Shown here: one piece after another, positions 18,377 to 25,717 of the stretch
Numbering within the stretch: the stretch's first letter is position 1
Layout of the letters: each line of letters begins with the position of its first letter
Virus record (IMG/VR): IMGVR_UViG_3300025138_000208
Coordinates: 1-30,464 of that record
Strand: one strand, 5' to 3'
DNA length: 30,464 bases
From: a virus
The notes under the pieces: model-generated
Databases searched by the model: none
What the model was told of the DNA's origin: nothing
Seen by the model: only the letters and a program-made list of their open reading frames with translations
Translations under genes and position numbers: made by a program

Positions 18377-19072
18377 TCAGTCATCCCACGTTGCAACGAT
18401 ATCTGCTATATCTGCATCGTTTTCCGTGGGTGCGCTAGCCTTCTTTTTTACTGCCTTTGTGGGTTCTGGAGTTGGTTCCTCTACTTCCGCTTCGGTCTCC
18501 TTCACCTCTTCAGTAGCCGACCCAAAAATATCTGCCGTTACTACCTCTTCTTCCCCATCCAAAGTAAACCCTTCGGTAGCTTCAAATGGTGATCTTATTT
18601 CGGGAGTTTTAAGTTCTAAGACTTGAATAGCAACTGGTCTCAGTCTCACACCGCCTGTCATTCCGTGGGGGTGAAAGGTTACCGCCACGTTAGCTACACT
18701 GCCAGACCCCAACTTAAATCCTTCGGGAAACTCTTTATTCTTAGCGTCAAATATTTTAGGCAGGGGTACTGGGTTGCCATCATAAGAAGCTGCTTGCCTA
18801 CATTTACCGACAAACTTATCGTCCTCTCCCTTCTCAGGTTGGGGTACTTTTGCGGGCCAACCTTTTTGCTTCTTTTCCTGATAGGCTTTCGACATCTCCG
18901 TCCATAAATCTTTTGCCTGATCTTTGTTCATCATAAACTGAACTTCGTAGCAAGCACCGTCATCAGTGGGGTCACAGGGTACACTCCTACCACGTTCACC
19001 AGCACTTGAATCAAACCTATAGGGACGATCAACTTTCGGGTACAACACTTCTACTGCTTTTAATATATACAT
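18377..19072 (-). CDS. Single-stranded DNA-binding protein, T7 gp2.5-like
   Basis: The protein is 231 aa, almost the same length as T7 gp2.5 (232 aa). The core (about 1-165) has YEVQFMMNKDQAKDLWTEM followed by an aromatic/basic strand-rich part ending FKLGSGSVANVAVTFHPHG and VRLRPVAIQVLEL. This matches the OB-fold order of gp2.5, where the strand near the glycine-rich turn precedes a final strand pair. From about 170 the tail is strongly acidic, Glu/Pro-rich and ends in TWDD. Such tails bind replication partners and regulate DNA binding in phage SSBs. Start ATG 19072 follows AAGGA. It lies directly upstream of the primase-helicase and downstream of a CxxC protein. The match is from pattern recognition; a profile search would confirm it. 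Confidence 0.75.
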   Translation of the reverse strand: MYILKAVEVLYPKVDRPYRFDSSAGERGRSVPCDPTDDGACYEVQFMMNKDQAKDLWTEMSKAYQEKKQKGWPAKVPQPEKGEDDKFVGKCRQAASYDGNPVPLPKIFDAKNKEFPEGFKLGSGSVANVAVTFHPHGMTGGVRLRPVAIQVLELKTPEIRSPFEATEGFTLDGEEEVVTADIFGSATEEVKETEAEVEEPTPEPTKAVKKKASAPTENDADIADIVATWDD

Positions 19073-19082
19073 GCATTTTTCC

Positions 19083-19718
19083 TTACGTTGCGTTTAGTTC
19101 ATAACCTTCAGCAATGTCAAAAGGTGAGTTGGGTGCAACGACAAAACCTGTTGCCGTGTGAGTGTCTACACTGTCTTGCAATTGTTTCACCGCAGACAAC
19201 TCCTCATCTCTCAATGATCGCATTGGCTTGAAGAAAAGTTTGGGTACATTACTACTTGAGTCAAAGTACATTCTTGTTAGAACGGACGATATCTCGCTAC
19301 CTCTGCTTACTAAAAACTTAATATACTCTTGCATCGGTAGATGACCTCCCTTGGCTTTCCCATATATGGATGTAGCGGGGAGTTTTAGTTTATACATAGT
19401 ATCTAACTGCCCTTCAAAAGCAACCGCTATATTCTGTATAAACTTGCAAGCTCTACCACGGTTATGCCCTGACCCACGAATATTGTGTGTGCAGTCTAAA
19501 CAGCGGTTCGCTTGTTTGCTAACTTCTGGTACACCCTTGTCAGGGCGTTGACTATCCAAAGACCAACACGTAGGTGCTTTATGAACATTCGGTTCATACT
19601 CCCCTTCGTAGTAGACTCTTGATACATCAGCCATACCCACCACAATAATGTCTTTGAAGTCTGCATCTGCCGTGGTCTTGTAGCCGTGACCGACAACAGA
19701 GAATTTTTTACCCTGCAT
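19083..19718 (-). CDS. CxxC-containing phage protein of unknown function (211 aa)
   Basis: The protein is mixed alpha/beta. A central metal-site-like pattern consists of C (TCWSLDS), then CLDC, then a Gly/Arg/His turn and ACKF, giving four Cys spaced like a zinc ribbon. The C-terminal part contains PMQEYIKFL and PMRSLRDEEL helices. Similar CxxCxxN...GACK patterns occur in phage proteins encoded near SSB and recombination genes (recollection only). The start is uncertain: ATG 19718 (MQGKKF) or GTG 19733 (MRRIS), and neither has a strong ribosome site. It lies between an excisionase-like HTH gene and the gp2.5-like SSB, so a role in DNA replication or recombination is likely but unproven. Confidence 0.7.
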   Translation of the reverse strand: MQGKKFSVVGHGYKTTADADFKDIIVVGMADVSRVYYEGEYEPNVHKAPTCWSLDSQRPDKGVPEVSKQANRCLDCTHNIRGSGHNRGRACKFIQNIAVAFEGQLDTMYKLKLPATSIYGKAKGGHLPMQEYIKFLVSRGSEISSVLTRMYFDSSSNVPKLFFKPMRSLRDEELSAVKQLQDSVDTHTATGFVVAPNSPFDIAEGYELNAT

Positions 19719-19735
19719 ACTGATTCGGCGCACAT

Positions 19736-19966
19736 TTAAAAGTCCATATCCGCCATATCGTTGGTATATTCGATAGGCACCTCCTTATCCAATTTTTCTT
19801 TCTTCAAAGCCGATTCGACTTCAGATATTTTAAACCTGTATGTCCTAGCTACCTTCAAGCAACAATCACTAGGCAGTATTCCATTACCTATCCAAAGACG
19901 TATGGTAGGTATAGACACCGACAAGTGCTCTGCCAACTCTGATATAGAAACATATTTCTCTGTCAT
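19736..19966 (-). CDS. Small HTH DNA-binding protein, excisionase/MerR-like
   Basis: The protein is 76 aa. Residues about 5-50 contain SISELAEHLSVSIPTIRLWIGNGILP followed by a wing-like ARTYRFKISEV segment, the winged-helix layout of HTH_17/excisionase-family proteins. The C-terminal tail is acidic (TNDMADMDF). Its ATG overlaps the upstream stop by four bases (ATGA), so the two genes are translationally coupled. No integrase is in the window, so it may be a transcription regulator rather than a true excisionase. Confidence 0.75.
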   Translation of the reverse strand: MTEKYVSISELAEHLSVSIPTIRLWIGNGILPSDCCLKVARTYRFKISEVESALKKEKLDKEVPIEYTNDMADMDF

Positions 19967-20352
19967 TTTTTCCTCACTGCGATAGCATACTCGCTGTCTA
20001 CGTTAAGACCTTTGGGTACTAGGTCAGGGTTTTCATCCAAAAACTGTTTTACGTTGTTCTGGTTAAGGCGTTTATCAAAAAACTCTGGTACTTGGTTCTC
20101 CATGATGAACTCGTACATAGACGACCAATCGGATGTCCAATACCTAGTCTTAACTGATCTATAGAACAAACCCTCTGAAGTCCTAACACTCTCTATATTC
20201 TGCTCGGCACAGTAATCTAACAACGCCTGTTTAACCATATCAAGCTGATCTGATAAAGAAGAGTCTTCTTCCTTGTATTTAGCGGCTATGTCAGACCTAC
20301 GTTCCTTTATTTTGAGGTAGGTTTGGACTAACTTCTCAGGCTTTAATGTCAC
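19963..20352 (-). CDS. Small coiled-coil protein, Gam/Gp157-like (129 aa)
   Basis: The N-terminal half (about 5-55) is a long, charged helix pair (KLVQTYLKIKERRSDIAAKY and DQLDMVKQALLDYC). It is followed by a strand-type segment with SVRTSEGLFYRSVKTRYW and a C-terminal helical part with NQNNVKQFLDENPDLVPKGL. The layout of a long helical hairpin and a small beta tail resembles Gam/Gp157-type phage proteins that protect or handle DNA ends; this is an analogy. The start is GTG at 20352 with CGGAGAG eight bases upstream. A possible promoter lies just before it. It is followed without a gap by the HTH gene. Confidence 0.65.
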   Translation of the reverse strand: MTLKPEKLVQTYLKIKERRSDIAAKYKEEDSSLSDQLDMVKQALLDYCAEQNIESVRTSEGLFYRSVKTRYWTSDWSSMYEFIMENQVPEFFDKRLNQNNVKQFLDENPDLVPKGLNVDSEYAIAVRKK

Positions 20353-20377
20353 AGATACTCTCCGTTTAGTGCTAAAG

Positions 20378-20407
20378 AGTATAGAATAGTGATATTTAGT
20401 TAGTTAA
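20378..20407 (-). promoter_or_regulatory. Candidate sigma-70-like promoter
   Basis: In the 51-base gap after the helicase gene, the - strand reads TTAACT, 18 bases, TATACT (rightmost base 20407, leftmost 20378). It would start a transcript just before the 129-aa gene. It is judged only by match to consensus. Confidence 0.3.
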
Positions 20408-21933
20408 TCAAGTATTTCTTCATATAAAGTTATAATTTGTGAATGGACATCTATCCTACTATCTAGCAGCCTGTACACACGACGCTCTATATCAGAACCT
20501 TGCAGTTGGACGACTGTACATTTATGGTTTTGCCCTGACCTATGCACGCGGGCATTAGCTTGAAGGTATGTTTCTAGAGAACTTGTCGGCCCCCACCATA
20601 CAACTGTGTTAGCTGCTGTTAAAGTTACACCATGTGCTGCTGCTTGTGGCTGTATTACCAGTACACGTATATCATCTTGCGTTTGGAAACTCTTAAATAC
20701 CTCCGTTCTTTTTGGGGCCGGTACATCACCTCTAATATATGTAGTGGGTATACCATCTTTGTTAAGTTTATCTGTAATAAGGTCTATAGCATGTTTAAAC
20801 GGCACGAAGACAAGCACCTTCTTGCTTGACTCATCTATAACCTCGCGTAGTACCTTGTAGCGGTGCGATATGTCAAACTCTAGGGCATCTCCATCGTCTG
20901 TGTATACAGCACCGGCAGATATCTGTAGTAGTTTGTTCATGTTGACTGCGGCGTTAACTGAGGTTATCTGCTCCCCTGCGGCTTGCATTACCATCTTATC
21001 TTTTAATTCTTTATAGTATTTTTTCTGCTGTCTTGTAAGCTCTACCTCTCGCGTTGTATACACCATAGGAGGTAAATCTAGGCACTCGTCTTTAGTAAAA
21101 CGTATAGCCGGTTGTAAGGCGTTGTACACGATGGTCGAGGAATCTGGTTTGGGCATCCACTTGAATTGACTAACCCTTAACATAACTTGATCTCTAAACG
21201 AACCGTAGAACCTCGGTACACTAGTAGGGTTAACTATTTTAGCTAGGCCGTAAGCATCTAAAGGACTCTGTGCGGCAGGTGTGCCTGTCATCATCCACAC
21301 CCATGTGTGAGGTTTAACCATGCGGTTGAGTACTTTCCACCGATCTGTCCGTGCGTTCTTATAGTGTGTAGCTTCATCTACAATTATTAAATCTCTACTG
21401 CTTAAATCTTTTTCGAGAATAGCTAACCCATCGTAGTTTGTTACTATGTACTCAGCATCATTAGCTACAATCTCTTTGCGTTTTTTAGCAGAGCCATACG
21501 CTATGTCTACAGTTCTATGCATGGCGAACTTAAACAAGTCATCGCGCCAAGCAGAATCCATAATAGATAGTGGGCATACAATAAGCACTCGATTAATTAC
21601 ACCTTGCGATAGTAAGTAATCAGACGCCCATATTGCAGAAGCAGTCTTGCCAGTACCTTGTTCGTTAAAGCAGAACGCTCTTTTACGTAACGTGAGAAAC
21701 GCAGATGTGGTCTTTTGGTGGTCGAAAGGAGCGTACTGCCCCGTCCATTTATACTTCTTCTCTATGGGTGAGGGTGCCTTTATATCCATACTTCTCAAAA
21801 TCTGGCATTCGTCTATACCCCATTTAACCAATACCTTGTTGTCTGTTAATATTTTACTATGTTTTATCGCCCCCCTAATTTTGTTAGGGTCTTTTACTCT
21901 CAGGACAAGCGCCCTGTCATCTACTATTTGCAT
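20404..21933 (-). CDS. SNF2-family DEAD/H-box helicase/translocase (509 aa)
   Basis: All superfamily-2 motifs are present: FDHQKT (motif Q-like, about 70-75), Walker A EQGTGKT (91-97, K96), DEATH box (186-190), TGTPAA (216-221), RGDV in the second lobe (401-404), and motifs V/VI with HGVTLTAANTVVWW and QANARVHRSGQ (R462, R465). The order and the HRSGQ arginine finger fit Snf2-type translocases, which move on duplex DNA. In phages they are associated with replication and recombination, often near polA. The start is ATG 21933 (MQIVDD), with GGAG five bases upstream. A longer GTG start at 22005 exists, but its N-terminal extension lacks a ribosome site and resembles leader sequence. Confidence 0.92.
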   Translation of the reverse strand: MQIVDDRALVLRVKDPNKIRGAIKHSKILTDNKVLVKWGIDECQILRSMDIKAPSPIEKKYKWTGQYAPFDHQKTTSAFLTLRKRAFCFNEQGTGKTASAIWASDYLLSQGVINRVLIVCPLSIMDSAWRDDLFKFAMHRTVDIAYGSAKKRKEIVANDAEYIVTNYDGLAILEKDLSSRDLIIVDEATHYKNARTDRWKVLNRMVKPHTWVWMMTGTPAAQSPLDAYGLAKIVNPTSVPRFYGSFRDQVMLRVSQFKWMPKPDSSTIVYNALQPAIRFTKDECLDLPPMVYTTREVELTRQQKKYYKELKDKMVMQAAGEQITSVNAAVNMNKLLQISAGAVYTDDGDALEFDISHRYKVLREVIDESSKKVLVFVPFKHAIDLITDKLNKDGIPTTYIRGDVPAPKRTEVFKSFQTQDDIRVLVIQPQAAAHGVTLTAANTVVWWGPTSSLETYLQANARVHRSGQNHKCTVVQLQGSDIERRVYRLLDSRIDVHSQIITLYEEILD

Positions 21934-22055
21934 ACAAACTCCAAAATAGGTACGTCTTACCCCCAAATATAGGTTGTTACAGTTTGTGTTTACATCACGT
22001 AACACTACATATAAGTTACCGGGTAATACTTATTGGGAAGATAACTCTTGTGGTA

Positions 22056-22082
22056 AACCCCGCTTCGCCTCCCGATGGGGTT
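22056..22082 (-). promoter_or_regulatory. Inverted repeat in helicase leader
   Basis: AACCCC (22056-22061) pairs with GGGGTT (22077-22082) across a 15-base G/C-rich loop. It lies in the 258-base untranslated stretch between the 48-aa gene and the helicase start. It may be a leader RNA structure; the function is unknown. The rest of this stretch (21934-22055) shows no gene or clear promoter. Confidence 0.35.
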
Positions 22083-22104
22083 AGGTCGAGATTATGGGAC
22101 AAAG

Positions 22105-22131
22105 AAAAACAAAAAACCCTAGGCTTCCTAG
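22105..22131 (-). terminator. Probable intrinsic terminator of the polymerase cluster
   Basis: On the - strand CTAGG-AAG-CCTAG is followed by GG and a TTTTTTGTTTTT run. The stem is only 5 bp, but the U-tract is strong. It lies after the last small gene of the polymerase cluster and before the helicase leader, separating two transcription units. Confidence 0.5.
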
Positions 22132-22136
22132 ATTTT

Positions 22137-22176
22137 ATGCAGTGTAATTACACTCAATAGGAGAGAGATACTGCAT
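22137..22176. repeat. 14-bp perfect palindrome nested in a 7-bp inverted repeat
   Basis: AGTGTAATTACACT (22141-22154) is its own reverse complement. ATGCAGT (22137-22143) and ACTGCAT (22170-22176) form an additional inverted repeat sharing its left arm. The symmetrical sequence in non-coding DNA is operator-like; alternatively it forms competing RNA hairpins before the terminator. Confidence 0.7.
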
Positions 22177-22191
22177 CATTTAAAGACGGAT

Positions 22192-22338
22192 CTAAGCACC
22201 GTCTACCACACCCAATTTTGTACGTAACCACTTATCGTTAAGCTGTTGCACCATATTCTTTTTTGACAGCTTGGATTTGACTTGTCGTTTGTTAGCCGCC
22301 GACTTTGCGTTTATGGGTGCGGTTCTATAATTTGTCAT
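22192..22338 (-). CDS. Small basic protein (48 aa), unknown
   Basis: ATG at 22338 overlaps the end of the 75-aa gene by 14 bases. The frame reads MTNYRTAPINAKSAANKRQV and ends LGVVDGA. It is rich in Lys/Arg/Asn/Gln, and GAGAGTGA precedes the start. It fills what would otherwise be an unusually long gap, and the overlap style matches the operon. It may bind nucleic acid. Its small size makes this a tentative call. Confidence 0.5.
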   Translation of the reverse strand: MTNYRTAPINAKSAANKRQVKSKLSKKNMVQQLNDKWLRTKLGVVDGA

Positions 22339-22552
22339 AGCGGTCACTCTCATCGTTAAAGTCTAATTCGTATGCATCGTTATCCTCAAGGGAAACGGTT
22401 TGTCCTGCATACACAACGCGATCAATACCGTCTTCGCAGTAAACCTTTATAGGTTGTTTCCTAGGCAATCTTCTAAACCTGTTGGTATTATCTGCACCTT
22501 GACTACGTTCCTCCGTAACTAAACTATCCTCCCGATCTCTATATGAAAACAT
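22325..22552 (-). CDS. Small acidic/charged protein (75 aa), unknown
   Basis: The N-terminal half is Arg/Asp-rich and probably disordered (RDREDSLVTEERSQGADN). The C-terminal half has a short beta-rich part (PIKVYCEDGIDRVVYAGQTV) and an acidic end. No family is recognised. It starts at ATG 22552, ten bases after the previous stop, and its tail overlaps the 48-aa gene. Confidence 0.6.
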   Translation of the reverse strand: MFSYRDREDSLVTEERSQGADNTNRFRRLPRKQPIKVYCEDGIDRVVYAGQTVSLEDNDAYELDFNDESDRYDKL

Positions 22553-22562
22553 AGCTATGCCC

Positions 22563-22781
22563 CTATATATTTAGGTTCTCTACCTTAGCCGTAGAGGTTA
22601 GTGTTATATCGCCATCACCATAGACACTGTATGCTGTGCGGAGTGCCTCTATTACTGCTTGGCAGTCAGCGTTAAACTTATCTGTGTCGTGGTGGTAGTC
22701 CATCATCTTGATTCGCGCTAACACTTCGGGCTTGGGTTCCCCTAACGTGTTACGTTCCACTCTTACTATGACTTCTTCCAT
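22563..22781 (-). CDS. Small phage protein (72 aa), unknown
   Basis: It begins MEEVIVRVERNTLGEPKPEV and contains a HHDTDKFNADCQAVIEALRT helix. It looks like a small alpha/beta protein with no recognised family. ATG 22781 is chosen because GGAG is six bases upstream and it overlaps the previous TGA (TGATG). A GTG one codon earlier would be too close to the ribosome site. Confidence 0.65.
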   Translation of the reverse strand: MEEVIVRVERNTLGEPKPEVLARIKMMDYHHDTDKFNADCQAVIEALRTAYSVYGDGDITLTSTAKVENLNI

Positions 22782-23050
22782 CACTTTCTCCTTTTATAGT
22801 TTCTACTTCTATTAGCTGATTTACTTTCCACACGCACACCGTCTGCGTTACTACCGCCCTTGCTCAGTGCCTTGTTGTGGCTAACGTCTTTACCTTCGCG
22901 CTTGTCAGCACGACCATCTTTGTTAGCGTCCTTACCCTTCTTATCCATTGCGCGTCTGGCTCTCTGCCTCTCCATCCGTGCCTTATGTGCGGCACTACCC
23001 ACAGGTGGATTATTTTGTTTCTTGCGGTCTTTCTTGTTCTTATACGGCAT
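22781..23050 (-). CDS. Highly basic small HNH-like protein (89 aa)
   Basis: The N-terminal half is extremely Lys/Arg-rich. Residues 41-52 (DANKDGRADKRE) fit an EF-hand-type calcium loop apart from Ala at the usual aliphatic position. The C-terminal half, with GKDVSH (H58), KGGSN (N68) and SANRSR (N80), resembles small phage HNH-type proteins whose motif reads DVDH...GGSN...NRSR. Here the Asp before the His is replaced by Ser, so catalytic activity is doubtful. A nucleic-acid-binding role is likely. ATG 23050 overlaps the nuclease stop (TAATG) behind GGGAGA; an upstream Met at 23089 is not needed. Confidence 0.65.
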   Translation of the reverse strand: MPYKNKKDRKKQNNPPVGSAAHKARMERQRARRAMDKKGKDANKDGRADKREGKDVSHNKALSKGGSNADGVRVESKSANRSRNYKRRK

Positions 23051-23721
23051 TAGTTTCTCCCGTTGTATATACACTCGGTAACGACACAATGTTGTTTACA
23101 CAAACCACTAGGTTTGGCATTCCATACGTCAGTTTCATATGCTTTCTTCATCGTGTCAAACCCTGTGTACCATTTAGGCCATAGGCTAGATGCAGTAGAG
23201 TACTCGTAGTTCTCTTTCACAAGTGCCTTACATACAACAAACAATAGTCCTGCCCGCACTGTCTCTACAGCAGGGAAATGTTTAAACACCGCTAGAGCCA
23301 TTAGCTCTAACTGATACTTGTCTGCATATCTAGTGTTCTTGCTAGTTTTGTAATCAACAACCCACGCTAGCTTGTCTTCTTCGTTGAGTATGATTAGGTC
23401 GCATATACCCCTGTACCAAGCATCTCTGTCGCTGAATCTACAAGGCTCTAGGTTCTCTGTAAGGCCCATCCTGTACTCACATAGTTTGTCCCCTTTCTTT
23501 GCTATCAGGGAATCTAGTACGGGTTTGCTATACATAAACTTTTTGGGTAGCGGCTCTCCATCTTTGACGTAGTGTTCTGCCGCCCTATGAAATTGGTTAC
23601 CGTAGAACATTGCACTTGACTGTTTTTCCTTGTAGTCCTTTGCAACCTTCAAGTGGTAAAACTGTTTAGGGCATTGGTTGAATGATTTAAGTTTAGAGAA
23701 AGACCACGGAGCGACGTTCAT
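23050..23721 (-). CDS. PD-(D/E)XK exonuclease, Cas4/RecB-like with Fe-S cysteines
   Basis: The protein is 223 aa and begins WSFSKLKSFNQCPKQFYHLK, the typical start of PDDEXK_1/Cas4-like nucleases. Motifs are H45 (GNQFHRAAEH), D108 (ICDLII), D123-Y-K125 (VVDYKTSK) and Q137 (YQLEL). Four Cys (C17 and C208, C212, C217) fit the Fe-S cluster that closes Cas4/AddB-type nucleases. It probably degrades or processes DNA ends during phage recombination or host DNA breakdown. Its ATG overlaps the polymerase stop (ATGA). No CRISPR or other Cas gene is nearby, so the name refers only to fold family. Confidence 0.88.
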   Translation of the reverse strand: MNVAPWSFSKLKSFNQCPKQFYHLKVAKDYKEKQSSAMFYGNQFHRAAEHYVKDGEPLPKKFMYSKPVLDSLIAKKGDKLCEYRMGLTENLEPCRFSDRDAWYRGICDLIILNEEDKLAWVVDYKTSKNTRYADKYQLELMALAVFKHFPAVETVRAGLLFVVCKALVKENYEYSTASSLWPKWYTGFDTMKKAYETDVWNAKPSGLCKQHCVVTECIYNGRN

Positions 23722-25541
23722 TCTTCGCAGTCTCCATATGACTTACCTGTAAATGCCTCACAGTCTAGTGGTAACCCTTCTGCCCACTCAGGTGTTTCGC
23801 GCATACACTGCTCCACAAACAACTTAGCCTCCGTGACTTGATCATCCTTAACACATACTACCAACGAGTCATGTACAGTCAGCACGACCTTATACTCCTT
23901 ACTAATTTTTAACATCTGGTCTGCGATTATGCATCGGGCAAAGGCTTGGCAGACATTCTCTACCACCTTCCCACCATACAAATTGATTCGGCCTTTGCGG
24001 GATTTATAGCTAAACTGTAACCCCTTCTCCTCTCGCTTAGATTTTATATCGTCGTACCGCATCATAATCCCAGAGGGTAATAGAATCCCATCCTCCTTAT
24101 ACTTTATAATGCCCCCAATACCATATCGTCCTTTATCTTTGTTAACTAAGTCCGTTAGCATTTTCTGAGCTTTGGCCCACAAATCGACTATACTGTTGTT
24201 GGCTTCGCGGTAGACTTGGACAATCCTACGACTCTCTTCTATAGTTATATCTACACCAAAATTTCCTAACTGATCTTGAAACCTATAAGACCCCATCCCA
24301 TAGCCACATCCTAGTATGGTGGTCTTACCAACAAACCGTTGTTCTTTTGTAACCTCACTTTCGGGTATGCCATAAATACTCGATGCCATCTTTATATACA
24401 CATCTTCCTTGTTAGCAAAAGCCTTCACTAGATCGTTCTGCTCTGACAACCATGCCAACACACGAGCTTCGATCTGAGATGAGTCACAATCTATAAGTGT
24501 GTATCCATCAGGTGGCACTATGCATTTCTTGAGAACTTTTCCATTGTCCCCACGGCTAGGTAGGTTTTGTATATTTATCTTATCGTCTCCACCCCAACGT
24601 CCTGTGTGTGCCGCGTAATATCTTATAGGCACAGGGAGCAACCCCCGCTTTGCGATGGATATAAATCTTTCAGTGCGAGTTTCTTCAAGGGTGCTTTTCA
24701 CACCAAGGCGTGTGGTTACTAGTGTTTGCACCATAAAGTTTTCATGGTCAAGCAAGTCAGTAAATTTCTCGTCCGTTTTGGCAAAAGCAAATGTCATCTT
24801 ACCGTTGGCGGGGCTTTTCTTCATCGGTGGCTTTACGCCATGATCTTTTAATATCTCCGCAAACTTAGGGTTACTCATCAAATCCTTCTTAGTAAACCCC
24901 GCGAATTTAAGCATCTGTTCTTTCTTGTGGCGAGTGGAGTCCAGATGAGTTTCTAACTTACTCAAGTCAAGATCGAGCATAGGTTGTGTAAACATCCTGA
25001 GTGTGCTGTCTATAACGCGCATCTCTTTCTTTGGGAACTTTGGTGCCATTTGTTTAAACAGTCCATAAGTCAACTCCACGTCGTTTATGCAGTAGTCCCC
25101 AAATTTATCTAACTCGGTGCTATTAAAGTCACTGCGTCCCTTACCCTTAGTATTTTGTATCTCTCCACCCTTAACACCAAGGTTATAAAGTTCGGCTAGT
25201 GAAGCCAAGCTAACACTAGTCTCTACACCATGTATGGCGCGACCCATACACATAGTATCTGCATATGCGCGAGGGTTTATACCGTATATCCAACTAAGTA
25301 TTGCCCCATCAAACATAGTGTTATGGGCTAGGGCGAAGCTATCATCCCAGTTAAAACTTTTAAGGTAGGCTTTAAGCTCTCCATGCGTACCACTTGCCCA
25401 CTCTGTCTCTCCATTATTTACCTTTACCCCTACACCGATCACCTCAAAACGAGGATCTCGGATATAGGATTCCAACGTCATCTTACGTAACGAGAAGTCC
25501 TTGTCATAGTAAGTCTCAAAATCTAACGTAATCAAGTCCAC
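23718..25541 (-). CDS. polA: Family A DNA polymerase with 3'-5' exonuclease (607 aa)
   Basis: The proofreading domain has ExoI DFETY (D7, E9), ExoII NTMFD (D78) and ExoIII YCIND (Y150, D154). The polymerase domain has motif A DSSQIEAR (D353), motif B RFVGKTTILGCGYG (R402, K406, Y414) and motif C VHDS (H557, D558). The residue aligned to E. coli Pol I Phe762 is Leu410. The protein is a compact exo-plus-pol enzyme with no 5' nuclease, as in T7-like phages, and replicates the phage genome. The start is GTG 25541 with GAGAGG eight bases upstream, overlapping the previous gene by 10 bases. It is translationally coupled to the Cas4-like nuclease gene downstream. Confidence 0.95.
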   Translation of the reverse strand: MDLITLDFETYYDKDFSLRKMTLESYIRDPRFEVIGVGVKVNNGETEWASGTHGELKAYLKSFNWDDSFALAHNTMFDGAILSWIYGINPRAYADTMCMGRAIHGVETSVSLASLAELYNLGVKGGEIQNTKGKGRSDFNSTELDKFGDYCINDVELTYGLFKQMAPKFPKKEMRVIDSTLRMFTQPMLDLDLSKLETHLDSTRHKKEQMLKFAGFTKKDLMSNPKFAEILKDHGVKPPMKKSPANGKMTFAFAKTDEKFTDLLDHENFMVQTLVTTRLGVKSTLEETRTERFISIAKRGLLPVPIRYYAAHTGRWGGDDKINIQNLPSRGDNGKVLKKCIVPPDGYTLIDCDSSQIEARVLAWLSEQNDLVKAFANKEDVYIKMASSIYGIPESEVTKEQRFVGKTTILGCGYGMGSYRFQDQLGNFGVDITIEESRRIVQVYREANNSIVDLWAKAQKMLTDLVNKDKGRYGIGGIIKYKEDGILLPSGIMMRYDDIKSKREEKGLQFSYKSRKGRINLYGGKVVENVCQAFARCIIADQMLKISKEYKVVLTVHDSLVVCVKDDQVTEAKLFVEQCMRETPEWAEGLPLDCEAFTGKSYGDCEE

Positions 25542-25717
25542 GGCTTAAACCTCTCCAGTACTTCCATATTTTTGTATGCTATTTTGTTAAGTTGCTTGGC
25601 GCTGATAACCCACAGGCACTCAGCGTCTTCATTGGATACCACAACTACCTCACTCCCATCCTTGTTAGCGAGATAGTCAGCTTCTTCAACAGCGGCACCG
25701 TGGTCAGTGAACATCAT
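25532..25717 (-). CDS. Small protein (61 aa), unknown
   Basis: The sequence has a DHGAAVEEADYLANKDGSEV helix-strand start, then VVVSNEDAECLWVIS and KNMEVLERFKPWT. It looks like a small folded alpha/beta protein but is not recognised. Its start overlaps the 203-aa gene (ATGA) and its end overlaps the polymerase GTG by 10 bases, so it is embedded in a coupled operon. Confidence 0.65.
   Translation of the reverse strand: MMFTDHGAAVEEADYLANKDGSEVVVVSNEDAECLWVISAKQLNKIAYKNMEVLERFKPWT

Noticed and set aside
19736-19966. Excisionase as proof of a temperate phage
   Set aside because: The HTH type is shared by many regulators, and no integrase or attachment site is found in the window.
21934-22191. 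tRNA or other structured RNA gene in the largest non-coding stretch
   Set aside because: No cloverleaf, anticodon arm or T-loop consensus was seen; only the hairpins and palindrome listed.
23050-23721. Cas4 as evidence of a CRISPR system
   Set aside because: Stand-alone Cas4/RecB-like nucleases are common in phage replication clusters, and no other Cas gene or array is visible.
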